Assembly (NCBI RefSeq): GCF_014650495.1
Contig: NZ_BMVB01000014.1
Coordinates: forward strand, 62,001 to 126,000
Direction of reading: 5' to 3'
DNA: 64,000 bases
Source of the DNA: Streptomyces cinnamoneus
GTDB lineage: Bacteria > Actinomycetota > Actinomycetes > Streptomycetales > Streptomycetaceae
The notes beneath the pieces were generated by a model. It saw only the letters and a list, made by a program, of their open reading frames with translations. It was not told where the DNA came from and ran no database searches. How positions within the stretch are numbered: position 1 is the first letter of the stretch; each line of letters begins with the position of its first letter. A program made the position numbers and the translations under genes. Of this stretch, positions 25,323 to 34,728 are shown piece by piece.

Positions 25323-28300
25323 TTGTCCAGCGAGCAACACCTCCTCAAGGTCTACAGCGACCGCACCTACGCACACACCACCACGGTCCGGCACCAGGGC
25401 ACCACGGTGGCGCTGGCGATGGACGACCGGCGGCGGATCGTCTACAGCGTGCTGGATCTGGCCCGGCACGACGAAGCCAAGGGTGAGCTGGACGCCGCCT
25501 ACTGGTCGGAGAATCCGCTCCCCCTGCGTTTTCCCTCCGAGATCACGGACGCGGGTTTCGCGGCCGCCGGAGCCACCGCGCTGCCGGTGGTCAAGAACGG
25601 TGGCCGGGTGGAGGCGGCCGCCGGCGAGCGGCTGGACGAGGACGAGGTGGATGCGTTCCTGTCCACCACGGCCAGGCTCACCGCCCCCGCCCCCTTCCAC
25701 GCCCTGTCGGACGGCACGCACATCGTCGTGCTGCGCCAGTCCATCGGCGCGGACCACCCCGATGCCGTGCACAAGCTGACGGGGGGCGGCTCCTCCGGTG
25801 ATCCGGAACGCGGTGGCTACGTCACCGACGGCACGGGCGCCAAGGTGCCGCTCGTGGCGGACACCCTGCTGTGCGACCGGTTCTTACTCGTCGGCGGGCA
25901 GCTCAAGCCCGTCCTGGAGGCACGGTACCGCCGCAGCCGGCACAGGACCCGGCCGGACTCGGCCAAGGACAGCCTGGGCACGACCGACATGGAAGGCCGT
26001 GCCTTCCACGAGCCGACGCAGGAGCTGTCCTTCGTCCGCCACCTCTCCGGCGGGCGTTTCACCGCCCTCCTCGTCCCCACCGCCGTGCACGGGCAGCAGC
26101 GCTGGCAGGTCTTCGCGCACAACGACGCCACCGGCCGCATCGACTCCTTCAACGTCGAGCAGGGCCGCGACGGGCTGTTCAACCTCCAGGGCACCCAGGC
26201 GTGGACCAGCCCGGACCCGGCCCACCGCGACGCGGTGTACGAGAGCGCCCCCGGCACCTGCCCGTTCACCGGGCAACCGCTGATACCGGTGGTGAGCACC
26301 GAGGGCCATGCGGAGACCGCGCTGGCCTTCGGCGAGGGCGACGCCCATGTGCGCGTACCGGAGGGGCCGGAGCTGGCCGGCCGCGACTTCACCGTCGAGT
26401 TCTGGGCGCGGCGCACGGCGACGGGTCGTCAGGAGTTCCTCGTCGGCCACGGTGACGAAGCCGGCGCTCCCCTGAAGTCCCTGCACATCGGCTTCCGTGA
26501 GAACGACCACTTCACCTTCGCCTTCTACGCCGACGACCTCAACTCCGACAGCCCGGTCGCGGACACCTCCTGGCACCACTGGGCCTGCGTGTACGACCAC
26601 AAGGCCCGCAGGCAGACCGTCTACCGCGACGGCGAGGAGGCCGGCAGCCGCACCACCGGCGCCGACTACGCCGGGACGGGCCCCCTGCTGCTGGGCCGCG
26701 CCCTCGGCCAGGGCGCCCGCGCCGAACTCGACGAGGTGCGGATCTGGGACCGCGCCCGCACCTCCGACGAGCTCAAGCGCGACAAGGGCGTCCGCCTCAT
26801 CGGCAACGACCCCGGCCTCGTCACCTACTACCGCTTCGACGAGGGCTCCGGCACACGCCTCTTCGACCAGACCGACCAGGCCCGCCACGGCGAGCTCGTC
26901 GACGGCCCGACGTGGGTCACCTCCGAAGCGCCCATCGGCGACCACCCGGGCGTACGCCGCGACAGCTTCGCCGTCGCCGGCCGGAAGACCGTCTCCGGCC
27001 TGTCCGCCGTCCTCTACCACCAGCAGGAGGAGACCGCGGTCGGCTACGGGCAGGAGCCCAAGCCGGCCAAGCGCCAGGCGCGCGTCCTGCTGTCGTACGC
27101 GACCTCCGGGCCGGACCCGAAGACCGGGGCCGCCACCGACGAGGCGTACCTGGCCACGGTCGACTTCGGCGTCGGGCGCGACGGGCGCCTCGCCCAGGTG
27201 CCGGACGAGCTGGCGCTGCCGGTGCTGGCCTCGCCGGAGGCCAGTGGGGACGTCGAGGCGATCAGCCAGCTGGACGCGCAGGTGCGGGAGCTGGACCGGG
27301 CGGCCGCGGGCAAGGAGACGGAGATCGCGCGACTGGCGTCGCAGACCGCGGACGCGCGGCAGGCGCGTGAGGAGCGCGACGCGCTCAAGGCCCGGCTGGA
27401 GAACAACCCGCTGGCGTGGTTCTACCGCGTGCGGTTCACGCAGCAGCGCGACGGCAAGGACCTGTACCTCGCGGTGTCGGGCCGGCTCCAGAACGACGCC
27501 CCGCTGGTCAGGACCACGAACAAGGACGACGCGACCGCGGTATGGCACTTCGTCGAGTACGGCGACACCCACGACGGCTACCCCCTCTACTTCATGATGA
27601 ACGAGGCGGGCGCGCTCGACGTGCACGTCCGCGACGAGAGCCGGGACAACGGCGCCGAGCTGGTCCTGTGGCGGCGCAACATCAGCGGCTGGAACAGCCA
27701 CTTCACCGTCCGCGACCTCGGCGACGGCCGCTCGGCCATCGTCAACCGCTACAGCGGCAAGGCGATCAGCGCCATCGACCGCATCAACCGCGACCGGGTA
27801 GTCCAGTACGACTACGGCACGGTCACCTCCAGCGGTGAGGCGGCGGTCGTCATGGAGCGGCTCCGGCCCCGCGGGTACGACTCCGGGATCCAGAGCCAGC
27901 ACGACCGCCTCGCACTCGCCGAGGCCCGGCTGCGCGAGGCCGACGCCGGCCAGGAGAAGATCAGCCACCTCCAGCGCGAGCTCGCCGTCATCCAGGCCGA
28001 GCTGACCGCCAAGCGCGAGGAGCTCGCCCGCCTCACCGGCGGCCTCAAGGGCGCCGACGACATCGCCCTGCCGATGCCGCAGCTCTCCGTCGACCGGACC
28101 GGCCTCAGCTGCTCCGGCGCGCTGCTGGAGTTCGCCCGCGGCGCCGACCGCCCGTACCTGCTGGACAGCGCCACGGGCAGCGTCGTGCTGTACTTCCGGG
28201 GTGCGAACGGGCAGTTCTTCGCCACCTATTACGACACCCTCGTCTCCCGCGCCACCCGGCAGTTCGCGGGCCCCGACGGCACCGCGATGACCTTCGCCGC

Positions 28301-31300
28301 CCGCGACGCGGGCACCGACCTCGCCGGCCTGGACATCCTCATCATGGACGTCGGCGACGCCGGGCTGTGCGAGCTGACGATCCGGCGCGGCAAGGAGAGC
28401 GAGATCTGGCGCCGGCTGCCGCGCCGGGCCGCCGACTTCGCCGCCGCCGTCAACGGTGCGGCGGGCGGAGCGTACGACTACGCGCGGCAGGCCGAGAGCA
28501 ACCGCCCCGGCGTGCCGCTGTCGGCCGGTTCCCGGCTCCTGGTCGTCGACCCGGGCAAGGCGCAGGAAGTGCCGCTGGGCACCGTGCCCGACCTCGTCAC
28601 CGGTCACGGGCCCCGCTGGCGCGCGGACAAGCCCGGCCGGGCCTACGCCTTCGACGGGCGGCAGAACGTCGTGGCCATGGACGCGCATCTGGAGCGCGCC
28701 GCCGCGACGGGCGACCTGACCCTGGAGGCGTGGGTCAACCCCGAGCGGGTGCCCGGCGCAGCCCGCGTCATCGACGCCAACACCGGTGACAGCCCCTTCA
28801 CGCTGGGCCTGCTGGCTCCCCCCGCCCCGCCCGCGAGCCCCGCCCTCTCCTTCGACGGCAAGAGCGGCGTCGCCGTCACGGACGCGCAGCTCGACATGTC
28901 CGGGACCGACTTCACGGTCGAGTTCTGGGCGCGGCGCCCCGCGGCCCCCGACGGGCGCCCGCAGATCGTGGTCGGGCACGGCACGTCGCACGCCGCCGAC
29001 AGCTCCTCCCTGCACATCGGCTTCCGCGCGGACGGCACCTTCACCTTCGCCTTCTACGGGGACGACCTCGACACGAAGGAGAAGTACACCGACACCGCCT
29101 GGCACCACTGGGCGTGCGTCTACGCCAAGACCTCCCGCGAGCAGGTGATCTACCGGGACGGCGCGGAGGTGGGCCGGCGCACGGCGACACGCGGCTACCG
29201 CGGCACCGGCCCCTTCAGCTTCGGCAGCTCCCACGCCGGCTGGATCCCGGAGTACGCCCGGATCGAGATGGACGAGGTCCGGTTGTGGGCCACCGCCCGT
29301 ACCGCGACCCAGATCCGTGAGCGGATGGAGACACGGCTCAAGGGCGACGAGGACGGTCTCTGGGGCTGCTGGTCCTGCACGGGGCCGGCTTCCGGGCCCG
29401 ACGGGAAGCCGGTCGTCACCGACCGCTCGCCGCAGCACTACCCCGTGGCCTTGCGCGGTACCGTCACCACCGCCACCGCCCCCGAGGTGCTCACCGCCGG
29501 CGAGACCCCCGGCTACCGCATCGTCGCCGCCGTCGGCAACCGCCTCACCGCCACCCGCGCCTCCTTCCCGCTGCGCGAGTGGACCCATCTGGCCGCCGCC
29601 TACGAGCAGTCGTGGGCGGTCGAGCTCGCCGACGGCGCGTACGCGGAGGCGCCCGACAACGACGCGCTCGACATCGCCGGCGACCTCACCGTCGAGGTCT
29701 TCTGCCGCGTCGACGCCCTCGGCACGGTCCAGGGCCTGCTCTCCAAGGGCCGTACCGCCGACGGCTCCGGCGGCAGCGTCCCGTACCGGCTGCTCGTCCT
29801 GCCCGACGGCAGGCTGGAGTTCGGCTTCGAGGAGCCGGACGGGAAGCTCGTGCGGTTCGCCTCCACCGGGGCCCTCGGCGCGGGAACGTTCCACCGGATC
29901 GGCGTCGTCCGCAAGGGCGGCCGCTCGATGCAGGAGCGCAAGGGCAGCAAGGAGATCACCGCGGCCGGCGCCGACGGCAAGCCCGTCAAGCAGACCGTGG
30001 AACTGGTGGAGTCCGTCGACGTCCAGGAGTGGCAGGAGATCCGCTTCTTCGTCGACGGCCGCGAGGCGGGCACCACCCGCTACGAGGGGTCCGGCGCCAA
30101 GGGCAACACCGGCACGCTCGACATCGGCCGCGCCCGGGACGGCCTGGAGACGCACTCCTTCACCGGCGTCGTCTCCGAGGTCCGGCTGTGGGGCGTGGCC
30201 CGCGACGCGGCCCAGCTCGGCACGCCCGTCTCCGCGCGCGACCGCGGCCTGACCGCGCACTGGCGCTTCGAGGAGAACGCCGGCAACACCGCCGCCGACG
30301 CCACCGGCTCGCACGCCGCCCGGCTGCGCGGCGCCCGCTGGACCCGTAACCCCGACCCGCGGGGCAGCCTCTTCCGTATCCACCGCAACGGCGTCTCCGT
30401 GGCCTGCGACCCGCTGGAGAGCGACGACTTCGCGGACTACGGCGACGCCCAGCTCTCCCTCGGTGCCCGTCTCAAGGGCGGCCAGGCCACCCAGCCCTTC
30501 CACGGCGTCCTGGAGGAGGTGCGGATCTGGCGCACCGCCCGCACCCAGGAGCAGGTCCTCGACAACCTCTTCACCCGCCTCCAGGGCGGGAAGGAGGACC
30601 TGATCGCCTACTGGTCCTTCGACCGGGCCTCCACCGACGAGGGCGCCGGCCTCGTCCGGGACGAGGGCCTGCGCGGCAACGACCTGACCCTCCCCGCCGG
30701 GCCGGGCCGCCCCACCGCCGTGCTGTCCACGGCCCCCGTCTCCAGTGACACCGCCCAGGTCCGCTCGGCACTCGCCGCCATGCGCACGCCCTTCCACGAG
30801 CAGATCACCGGGTCCCCCGCCGTCGCCGAGTACGCCGACATGCAGTACTCGGCCAAGGGCGAGGCGTTCGGCGTGCTGAAGCGGGCCTACGGCTACCTGC
30901 GCGACGGCCGCTGGCACCTGGTCACCGGCTACAAGGTCGGGGACCTGGTCAGCGAATGGGTCAGCCAGGTGCAGTTCGACCCGCAGCTGGTCGGCTACGT
31001 CGAGGGGGCACCGCCCGTGCCGTCGGAGAACCTCACGCCCAACACCGTCGACCCCGACCGGGCGACGTACGACGGCGTCGCCTCGGTGGAGTTCACCGAG
31101 GCCGAGGAGGTCGTCCACTCGCTGTCGTCGGCCAAGGAGCGCAGCGTCGACGCGGCGTTCACCTTCGCCCTCTCCAACGAGGTCGACGTCGACATGTGGA
31201 TGATCGCCGCGCCGCTGGGCTTCGGCGTCGCCAAGTCCATGGCGAAGGCCAAGGTGTCGGTGGGGGTGCGCGGCAGCCTGGAGTTCTCCAACAGCTGGGC

Positions 31301-32684
31301 CGACGAGACCGCGGTCTCCCAGGGCGAGAACTCCGCCCGCGCGATGAAGGTGGACCTCTCCGGCAGCTGGGAGGACCCGTTGAAGCCGCTCAACGCCGCG
31401 CTCGGCCGTCGCTACGTGCCCGTCAACACCGGCTTCGCCGTGGTGCAGTCGCAGACCGCCGACGTGTTCGCGCTGCGCCTCGCACACAGCGGAGCCCTGG
31501 TCGCCTACCGCATCCAGCCCAACCCCGACGTTCCCAAGGACTGGAACGTCGTGCCCTTCCCGCTGAACCCCCGCTACACCAAGCAGGGAACCCTCGACGG
31601 CACCGTGGGGTACGACGAGCGCGGCAGGGTCCTCGATCCCGACTACGCGTCGGGCCGCGAGCAGGGCGAGTACAGCTACTACAAGCCGCGCGAGGCGTAC
31701 GCCATCAAGCGGCGCATCCAGCGCGAACAGCAGCGGCTGCGCAGCTACTACGAGACGGTCTCCACCGAGACCGGCGTGCCCGACCCCACCGCCGAGCGGG
31801 CGGGCCGCGTCCTGGGCACCGCGATCGGGGGCGACACCTCCCCCGGCAAGGGACGCGACACGGCCGGCAGCACCACCGGCGACGGCTTCTCCCGCCGGGA
31901 CCTGGTCAACACCTACGTCTGGACGGCGGACGGCGGTTTCTTCGCCGAGACCACCGAGACCACGGACGCGGTGAGCGAGACGACCGCCGGCTCCTACTCG
32001 CTCTCCGGCTCCGTGGGCGCCTCCGTCGGCGCGTCCTTCGACGTCATGGGCGTCGGCGTCAACGCACAGCTCGACGCCTCCGTCGGCGGTGGCATGTCCG
32101 TCACCCGTGCCCGCGGCAAGCAGGCGTCCCGTTCCTTCGGGCTGAACGTGACCTGCGCGCCGTCCGGCAACCTCCAGAAGTACGACGCGGGGCGCAAGCC
32201 CGTCTTCGATGCCGGCGGCAATCCGGTCAACGCCCCCGGCAAGGTCGACGCGTACCGGTTCCTCAGCTTCTACCTCGGCGAGGACACCGAGCACTTCGAC
32301 ACGTTCTTCCACAAGGTCGTGGACCCGAGGTGGCTGGAGAACGGCACCGACCCGAACGCGGCCGCGCTGCGCCAGGCGCGCCAGTCGGACCGCAAGCCGC
32401 CGTGCTGGCGGGTGATGCACCGCGTCACCTTCGTCAGCCGTCTCCTGCCGCCCGTGCCGCCCGCCGACGCCCCGCCGGTCGAGCGCGCGATGCGGGAGCT
32501 GGACCTGGAGAGCAACTACGAGCTCGTCCGCCGTCTCGACCCCTACGTCAAGGCGTCGGCCACCGGCCGTGACGCACTCGCCGAGGCCGTGCGCACCGCC
32601 CTGGCCACGCGCCTGCCGGAGCTGGTCCCGCACACGGTGGAGGTGATCGACTTCCTCGCGCAGTACTACGGCGTGGAGGGCTGA
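25323..32684 (+). CDS. Giant LamG/ricin-like/coiled-coil protein with pore-former-like C terminus
   Basis: 2,453 residues; the TTG start has AAGGAG five bases upstream. No signal peptide. The first 330 residues are unrecognised. LamG-like jellyroll at about 332-532 (FTVEFWARR, then WHHWACVYDHK and LDEVRIWDRART). A coiled coil at 646-694, a ricin-type trefoil-like region at 696-849 (NNPLAWFYRVRFTQ, then IVNRYSGKAIS) and a second coiled coil at 857-909. From about 1105 to 1790 several LamG domains lie one within another. The last 650 residues hold small-residue amphipathic strands (SGSVGASVGASFDVMGVGV at about 2220) and a tail with DAYRFLSFYLGED. LamG and ricin folds bind glycans, and the strands recall beta-pore formers. 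A toxin-like or adhesive role is inference. Confidence 0.75.
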   Translation: MSSEQHLLKVYSDRTYAHTTTVRHQGTTVALAMDDRRRIVYSVLDLARHDEAKGELDAAYWSENPLPLRFPSEITDAGFAAAGATALPVVKNGGRVEAAAGERLDEDEVDAFLSTTARLTAPAPFHALSDGTHIVVLRQSIGADHPDAVHKLTGGGSSGDPERGGYVTDGTGAKVPLVADTLLCDRFLLVGGQLKPVLEARYRRSRHRTRPDSAKDSLGTTDMEGRAFHEPTQELSFVRHLSGGRFTALLVPTAVHGQQRWQVFAHNDATGRIDSFNVEQGRDGLFNLQGTQAWTSPDPAHRDAVYESAPGTCPFTGQPLIPVVSTEGHAETALAFGEGDAHVRVPEGPELAGRDFTVEFWARRTATGRQEFLVGHGDEAGAPLKSLHIGFRENDHFTFAFYADDLNSDSPVADTSWHHWACVYDHKARRQTVYRDGEEAGSRTTGADYAGTGPLLLGRALGQGARAELDEVRIWDRARTSDELKRDKGVRLIGNDPGLVTYYRFDEGSGTRLFDQTDQARHGELVDGPTWVTSEAPIGDHPGVRRDSFAVAGRKTVSGLSAVLYHQQEETAVGYGQEPKPAKRQARVLLSYATSGPDPKTGAATDEAYLATVDFGVGRDGRLAQVPDELALPVLASPEASGDVEAISQLDAQVRELDRAAAGKETEIARLASQTADARQAREERDALKARLENNPLAWFYRVRFTQQRDGKDLYLAVSGRLQNDAPLVRTTNKDDATAVWHFVEYGDTHDGYPLYFMMNEAGALDVHVRDESRDNGAELVLWRRNISGWNSHFTVRDLGDGRSAIVNRYSGKAISAIDRINRDRVVQYDYGTVTSSGEAAVVMERLRPRGYDSGIQSQHDRLALAEARLREADAGQEKISHLQRELAVIQAELTAKREELARLTGGLKGADDIALPMPQLSVDRTGLSCSGALLEFARGADRPYLLDSATGSVVLYFRGANGQFFATYYDTLVSRATRQFAGPDGTAMTFAARDAGTDLAGLDILIMDVGDAGLCELTIRRGKESEIWRRLPRRAADFAAAVNGAAGGAYDYARQAESNRPGVPLSAGSRLLVVDPGKAQEVPLGTVPDLVTGHGPRWRADKPGRAYAFDGRQNVVAMDAHLERAAATGDLTLEAWVNPERVPGAARVIDANTGDSPFTLGLLAPPAPPASPALSFDGKSGVAVTDAQLDMSGTDFTVEFWARRPAAPDGRPQIVVGHGTSHAADSSSLHIGFRADGTFTFAFYGDDLDTKEKYTDTAWHHWACVYAKTSREQVIYRDGAEVGRRTATRGYRGTGPFSFGSSHAGWIPEYARIEMDEVRLWATARTATQIRERMETRLKGDEDGLWGCWSCTGPASGPDGKPVVTDRSPQHYPVALRGTVTTATAPEVLTAGETPGYRIVAAVGNRLTATRASFPLREWTHLAAAYEQSWAVELADGAYAEAPDNDALDIAGDLTVEVFCRVDALGTVQGLLSKGRTADGSGGSVPYRLLVLPDGRLEFGFEEPDGKLVRFASTGALGAGTFHRIGVVRKGGRSMQERKGSKEITAAGADGKPVKQTVELVESVDVQEWQEIRFFVDGREAGTTRYEGSGAKGNTGTLDIGRARDGLETHSFTGVVSEVRLWGVARDAAQLGTPVSARDRGLTAHWRFEENAGNTAADATGSHAARLRGARWTRNPDPRGSLFRIHRNGVSVACDPLESDDFADYGDAQLSLGARLKGGQATQPFHGVLEEVRIWRTARTQEQVLDNLFTRLQGGKEDLIAYWSFDRASTDEGAGLVRDEGLRGNDLTLPAGPGRPTAVLSTAPVSSDTAQVRSALAAMRTPFHEQITGSPAVAEYADMQYSAKGEAFGVLKRAYGYLRDGRWHLVTGYKVGDLVSEWVSQVQFDPQLVGYVEGAPPVPSENLTPNTVDPDRATYDGVASVEFTEAEEVVHSLSSAKERSVDAAFTFALSNEVDVDMWMIAAPLGFGVAKSMAKAKVSVGVRGSLEFSNSWADETAVSQGENSARAMKVDLSGSWEDPLKPLNAALGRRYVPVNTGFAVVQSQTADVFALRLAHSGALVAYRIQPNPDVPKDWNVVPFPLNPRYTKQGTLDGTVGYDERGRVLDPDYASGREQGEYSYYKPREAYAIKRRIQREQQRLRSYYETVSTETGVPDPTAERAGRVLGTAIGGDTSPGKGRDTAGSTTGDGFSRRDLVNTYVWTADGGFFAETTETTDAVSETTAGSYSLSGSVGASVGASFDVMGVGVNAQLDASVGGGMSVTRARGKQASRSFGLNVTCAPSGNLQKYDAGRKPVFDAGGNPVNAPGKVDAYRFLSFYLGEDTEHFDTFFHKVVDPRWLENGTDPNAAALRQARQSDRKPPCWRVMHRVTFVSRLLPPVPPADAPPVERAMRELDLESNYELVRRLDPYVKASATGRDALAEAVRTALATRLPELVPHTVEVIDFLAQYYGVEG

Positions 32685-32705
32685 CGCCCGGGGCCCGCGC
32701 AGGGC

Positions 32706-32746
32706 GCCGTGCCCGGGGCGGGGTTTCTCCCCGTCCCGGGCACGGC
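32706..32746. terminator. Strong hairpin terminator after the giant LamG gene
   Basis: GCCGTGCCCGGG pairs with CCCGGGCACGGC, continuing after one mismatch with CGGGG/CCCCG around a TTTCT loop. It lies between two convergent gene ends (LamG giant and amidase) and may serve both. Confidence 0.75.
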
Positions 32747-32773
32747 GGCCAGGGCCGTGCGGGAGGACTGTGG

Positions 32774-34369
32774 TCAGCTGCCCGGCCCCACCGACGGCAG
32801 GTAGCGCGGCGCCCGCCAGGCGCCCAGCCTGTGCTCCACGGCGGCCCCCAGCGCCAGCAGCCTGGCGTCCTGGTGGTCACCGGCCATGAGGAGCACGCCG
32901 ACGGGCAGTTCGTTCACGAAACCGGCGGGTACGGACAGCGACGGGTAGCCGGCCGCGGCCGCGGGCGTGGAGGACGGGATCACGTCGTTGTCGCCTCGCG
33001 CGCAGTCGGTCGTCCAGGCGGGCGGGTTCGTCGGGGAGGCGATGGCGTCCAGGTGGTGGGCGGCCATGGTCTCGTCCAGGGAGCGCCGGGACAGGTTGTT
33101 CAGTTCGGCGCGCATCGCCCGGTGTTCCGGGCTGGTGGCGGGAGGCGCGGCCAGGGCCTGCTCGAAGAGTTCCTGGCCGGCGAAGCAGGTGCGTTCCGCC
33201 GGGTGGGTGCGGTTGAACCCGATCAGTTCGGTGAGGGTGCGGGGCCCGGCACGGGTGGCGAGGTAGGCGTTGATGTCCCGGTGGAATTCGCTGAGCAGCG
33301 TCGGGTATTCGAGTTCGGCGAGCCGGGCCTGGTAGGGCGGGGTCACCTCGACGACCTCGGCTCCCGCGCTGCGCAGCTTCTCGGCCGTGCGGGTCATGAG
33401 GGCGTCGACCTGCGGTCCGAGTGAGGGCAGCCGCCACAGGCCGATGCGTCGGCCGCGCAGGCCGTGCGCCTGCTGGTCCACGGGGCCGGGGGTGCCCTTG
33501 GGGCGCAGGGTTTCGCCGCCGCTCAGCACCGACAGGGTGATCGCCGCATCGGTCACGTTGCGTGCCATCGGTCCTGCGGTGTCCTGCTCGGCGGAGATGG
33601 GCACCACCCCCGCCCCGCTGACGAGTCCGCGACTGGGTTTGTGGCCGACCACCCCATTCATCCCGGCCGGGCACACGATGGAGCCGTCCGTCTCGGTGCC
33701 GATCGCCACCTGTGCCAAGGACGCGGCCATCGCGGCGGCCGATCCGGAGGACGAGCCGCAGGGGTTCCGGTCCAGGACGTACGGGTTGTTGGTCTGCCCG
33801 CCCACCGCCGACCACCCCGACGTCGGTTTGGCGGCACGGAAGTTCGCCCATTCCGACAGGTTCGTCTTGCCCAGGATCACGGCCCCCGCCTCCCGCAGGC
33901 GGGTCACCAGGGTGGCATCGGCGTCCGGCGGGCGTCCGGCCAGGGCCAGCGAACCGGCGGTGGTCGGCATGTCGCGGGTGTTCACGTTGTCCTTCAGCAG
34001 CACCGGTATGCCGTCGAGCGGGCCACGGGTCGTGCCGTGCCGGTGCCTGGCGTCGCTGGCGGCCGCCTGGCGCAGGGCCGTCGGGTCGGTGCGCAGGACC
34101 GCGTGGATCGTGGGATCGACGGCCTCGATCCGCCGCAGGTAGGCGCTGGTCAGCGCCGACGAGGTCAGCGAACCGCCGGCCATGCGGGCCTGCAGCTGCG
34201 GGATCGTCGTCGTGTCGAGGTCCACTCCCCGTACCGGGGACGCCCCGGCCGGTGGCAGCCCGCTGTCGGTGCCGGGTTCCGTGGCCTGGGCACGCGGCCC
34301 CGGCACGCCCGTCACGAGGGACCCCGCCGCCAGAGCGGCCATCAGTGCAGCAGTTCTCCTCTTCCTCAT
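32774..34369 (-). CDS. Secreted amidase (amidase signature family)
   Basis: 531 residues. A twin-basic N terminus and hydrophobic core (AALMAALAAGSLVTGVPG) indicate export. The amidase-signature domain spans about 75-520 and keeps the Ser-cisSer-Lys triad: Lys126 in LLKDNVN, the Ser in CGSSSGSAAAM (206-208), and Ser230 in TETDGSIVCPA. These enzymes hydrolyse carboxamides; the substrate here is unknown, and its extracellular location points to scavenging or degradation of amides. It is convergent with the LamG gene and divergent from the ferredoxin operon. The ATG at 34369 starts directly at the basic signal region. Confidence 0.9.
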   Translation of the reverse strand: MRKRRTAALMAALAAGSLVTGVPGPRAQATEPGTDSGLPPAGASPVRGVDLDTTTIPQLQARMAGGSLTSSALTSAYLRRIEAVDPTIHAVLRTDPTALRQAAASDARHRHGTTRGPLDGIPVLLKDNVNTRDMPTTAGSLALAGRPPDADATLVTRLREAGAVILGKTNLSEWANFRAAKPTSGWSAVGGQTNNPYVLDRNPCGSSSGSAAAMAASLAQVAIGTETDGSIVCPAGMNGVVGHKPSRGLVSGAGVVPISAEQDTAGPMARNVTDAAITLSVLSGGETLRPKGTPGPVDQQAHGLRGRRIGLWRLPSLGPQVDALMTRTAEKLRSAGAEVVEVTPPYQARLAELEYPTLLSEFHRDINAYLATRAGPRTLTELIGFNRTHPAERTCFAGQELFEQALAAPPATSPEHRAMRAELNNLSRRSLDETMAAHHLDAIASPTNPPAWTTDCARGDNDVIPSSTPAAAAGYPSLSVPAGFVNELPVGVLLMAGDHQDARLLALGAAVEHRLGAWRAPRYLPSVGPGS

Positions 34370-34515
34370 GAGCCTCAGCGCACTACATGGCCGGTGTCCG
34401 GCACAAGGGTGCCTCCCTGCCGCCCGTCCCCCGGATGGAGCAGCGTTTGCGGAGCTCGTGGCCGATCGGGGGTAGGAAGAGGGTGAGTGCCCCCGCGAGC
34501 GAAGGAGCGCCCGGG

Positions 34516-34728
34516 ATGAGGGTGGTGGTCGACCTCAACCGTTGTCAGGGCTACGCGCAGTGTGCCTTTCTCGCTCCCCGGGTGTTCGAGCTGCACGGCG
34601 ACGAGGCCCTGCTGTACACCCCGGCCGTGCCCGCCGAGCAGCACGAGCGGGTGCTGCGGGCCGCGGCCGCCTGCCCGGTGCAGGCGATCGTCGTCGGGGA
34701 GCAGGCGGGTGCGGCCGGTGTCCGGTGA
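34516..34728 (+). CDS. [3Fe-4S]-type ferredoxin
   Basis: 70-residue electron carrier. The cluster ligands follow the actinobacterial P450-partner pattern: CQGYAQC near residue 10 (Cys-X5-Cys) and a single Cys-Pro in AAACPVQAI near residue 54. The missing fourth Cys fits a 3Fe-4S cluster. GAAGGAGC lies about 10 bases before the ATG. It is the first gene of a ferredoxin/reductase/P450 operon and its end overlaps the reductase start by 20 bases. It should pass electrons from the reductase to the P450. Confidence 0.9.
   Translation: MRVVVDLNRCQGYAQCAFLAPRVFELHGDEALLYTPAVPAEQHERVLRAAAACPVQAIVVGEQAGAAGVR

Noticed and set aside
27290..28060. Coiled coils of the giant protein as a tail-fibre or tape-measure signature
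   Set aside because: They are short (about 50 residues each) and no phage or contractile genes are present in the window.
25884..32633. Very long reverse-strand frame opposite the giant LamG gene
   Set aside because: Its composition mirrors codon bias of the forward strand and contains no domain; LamG motifs are clear on the forward strand.
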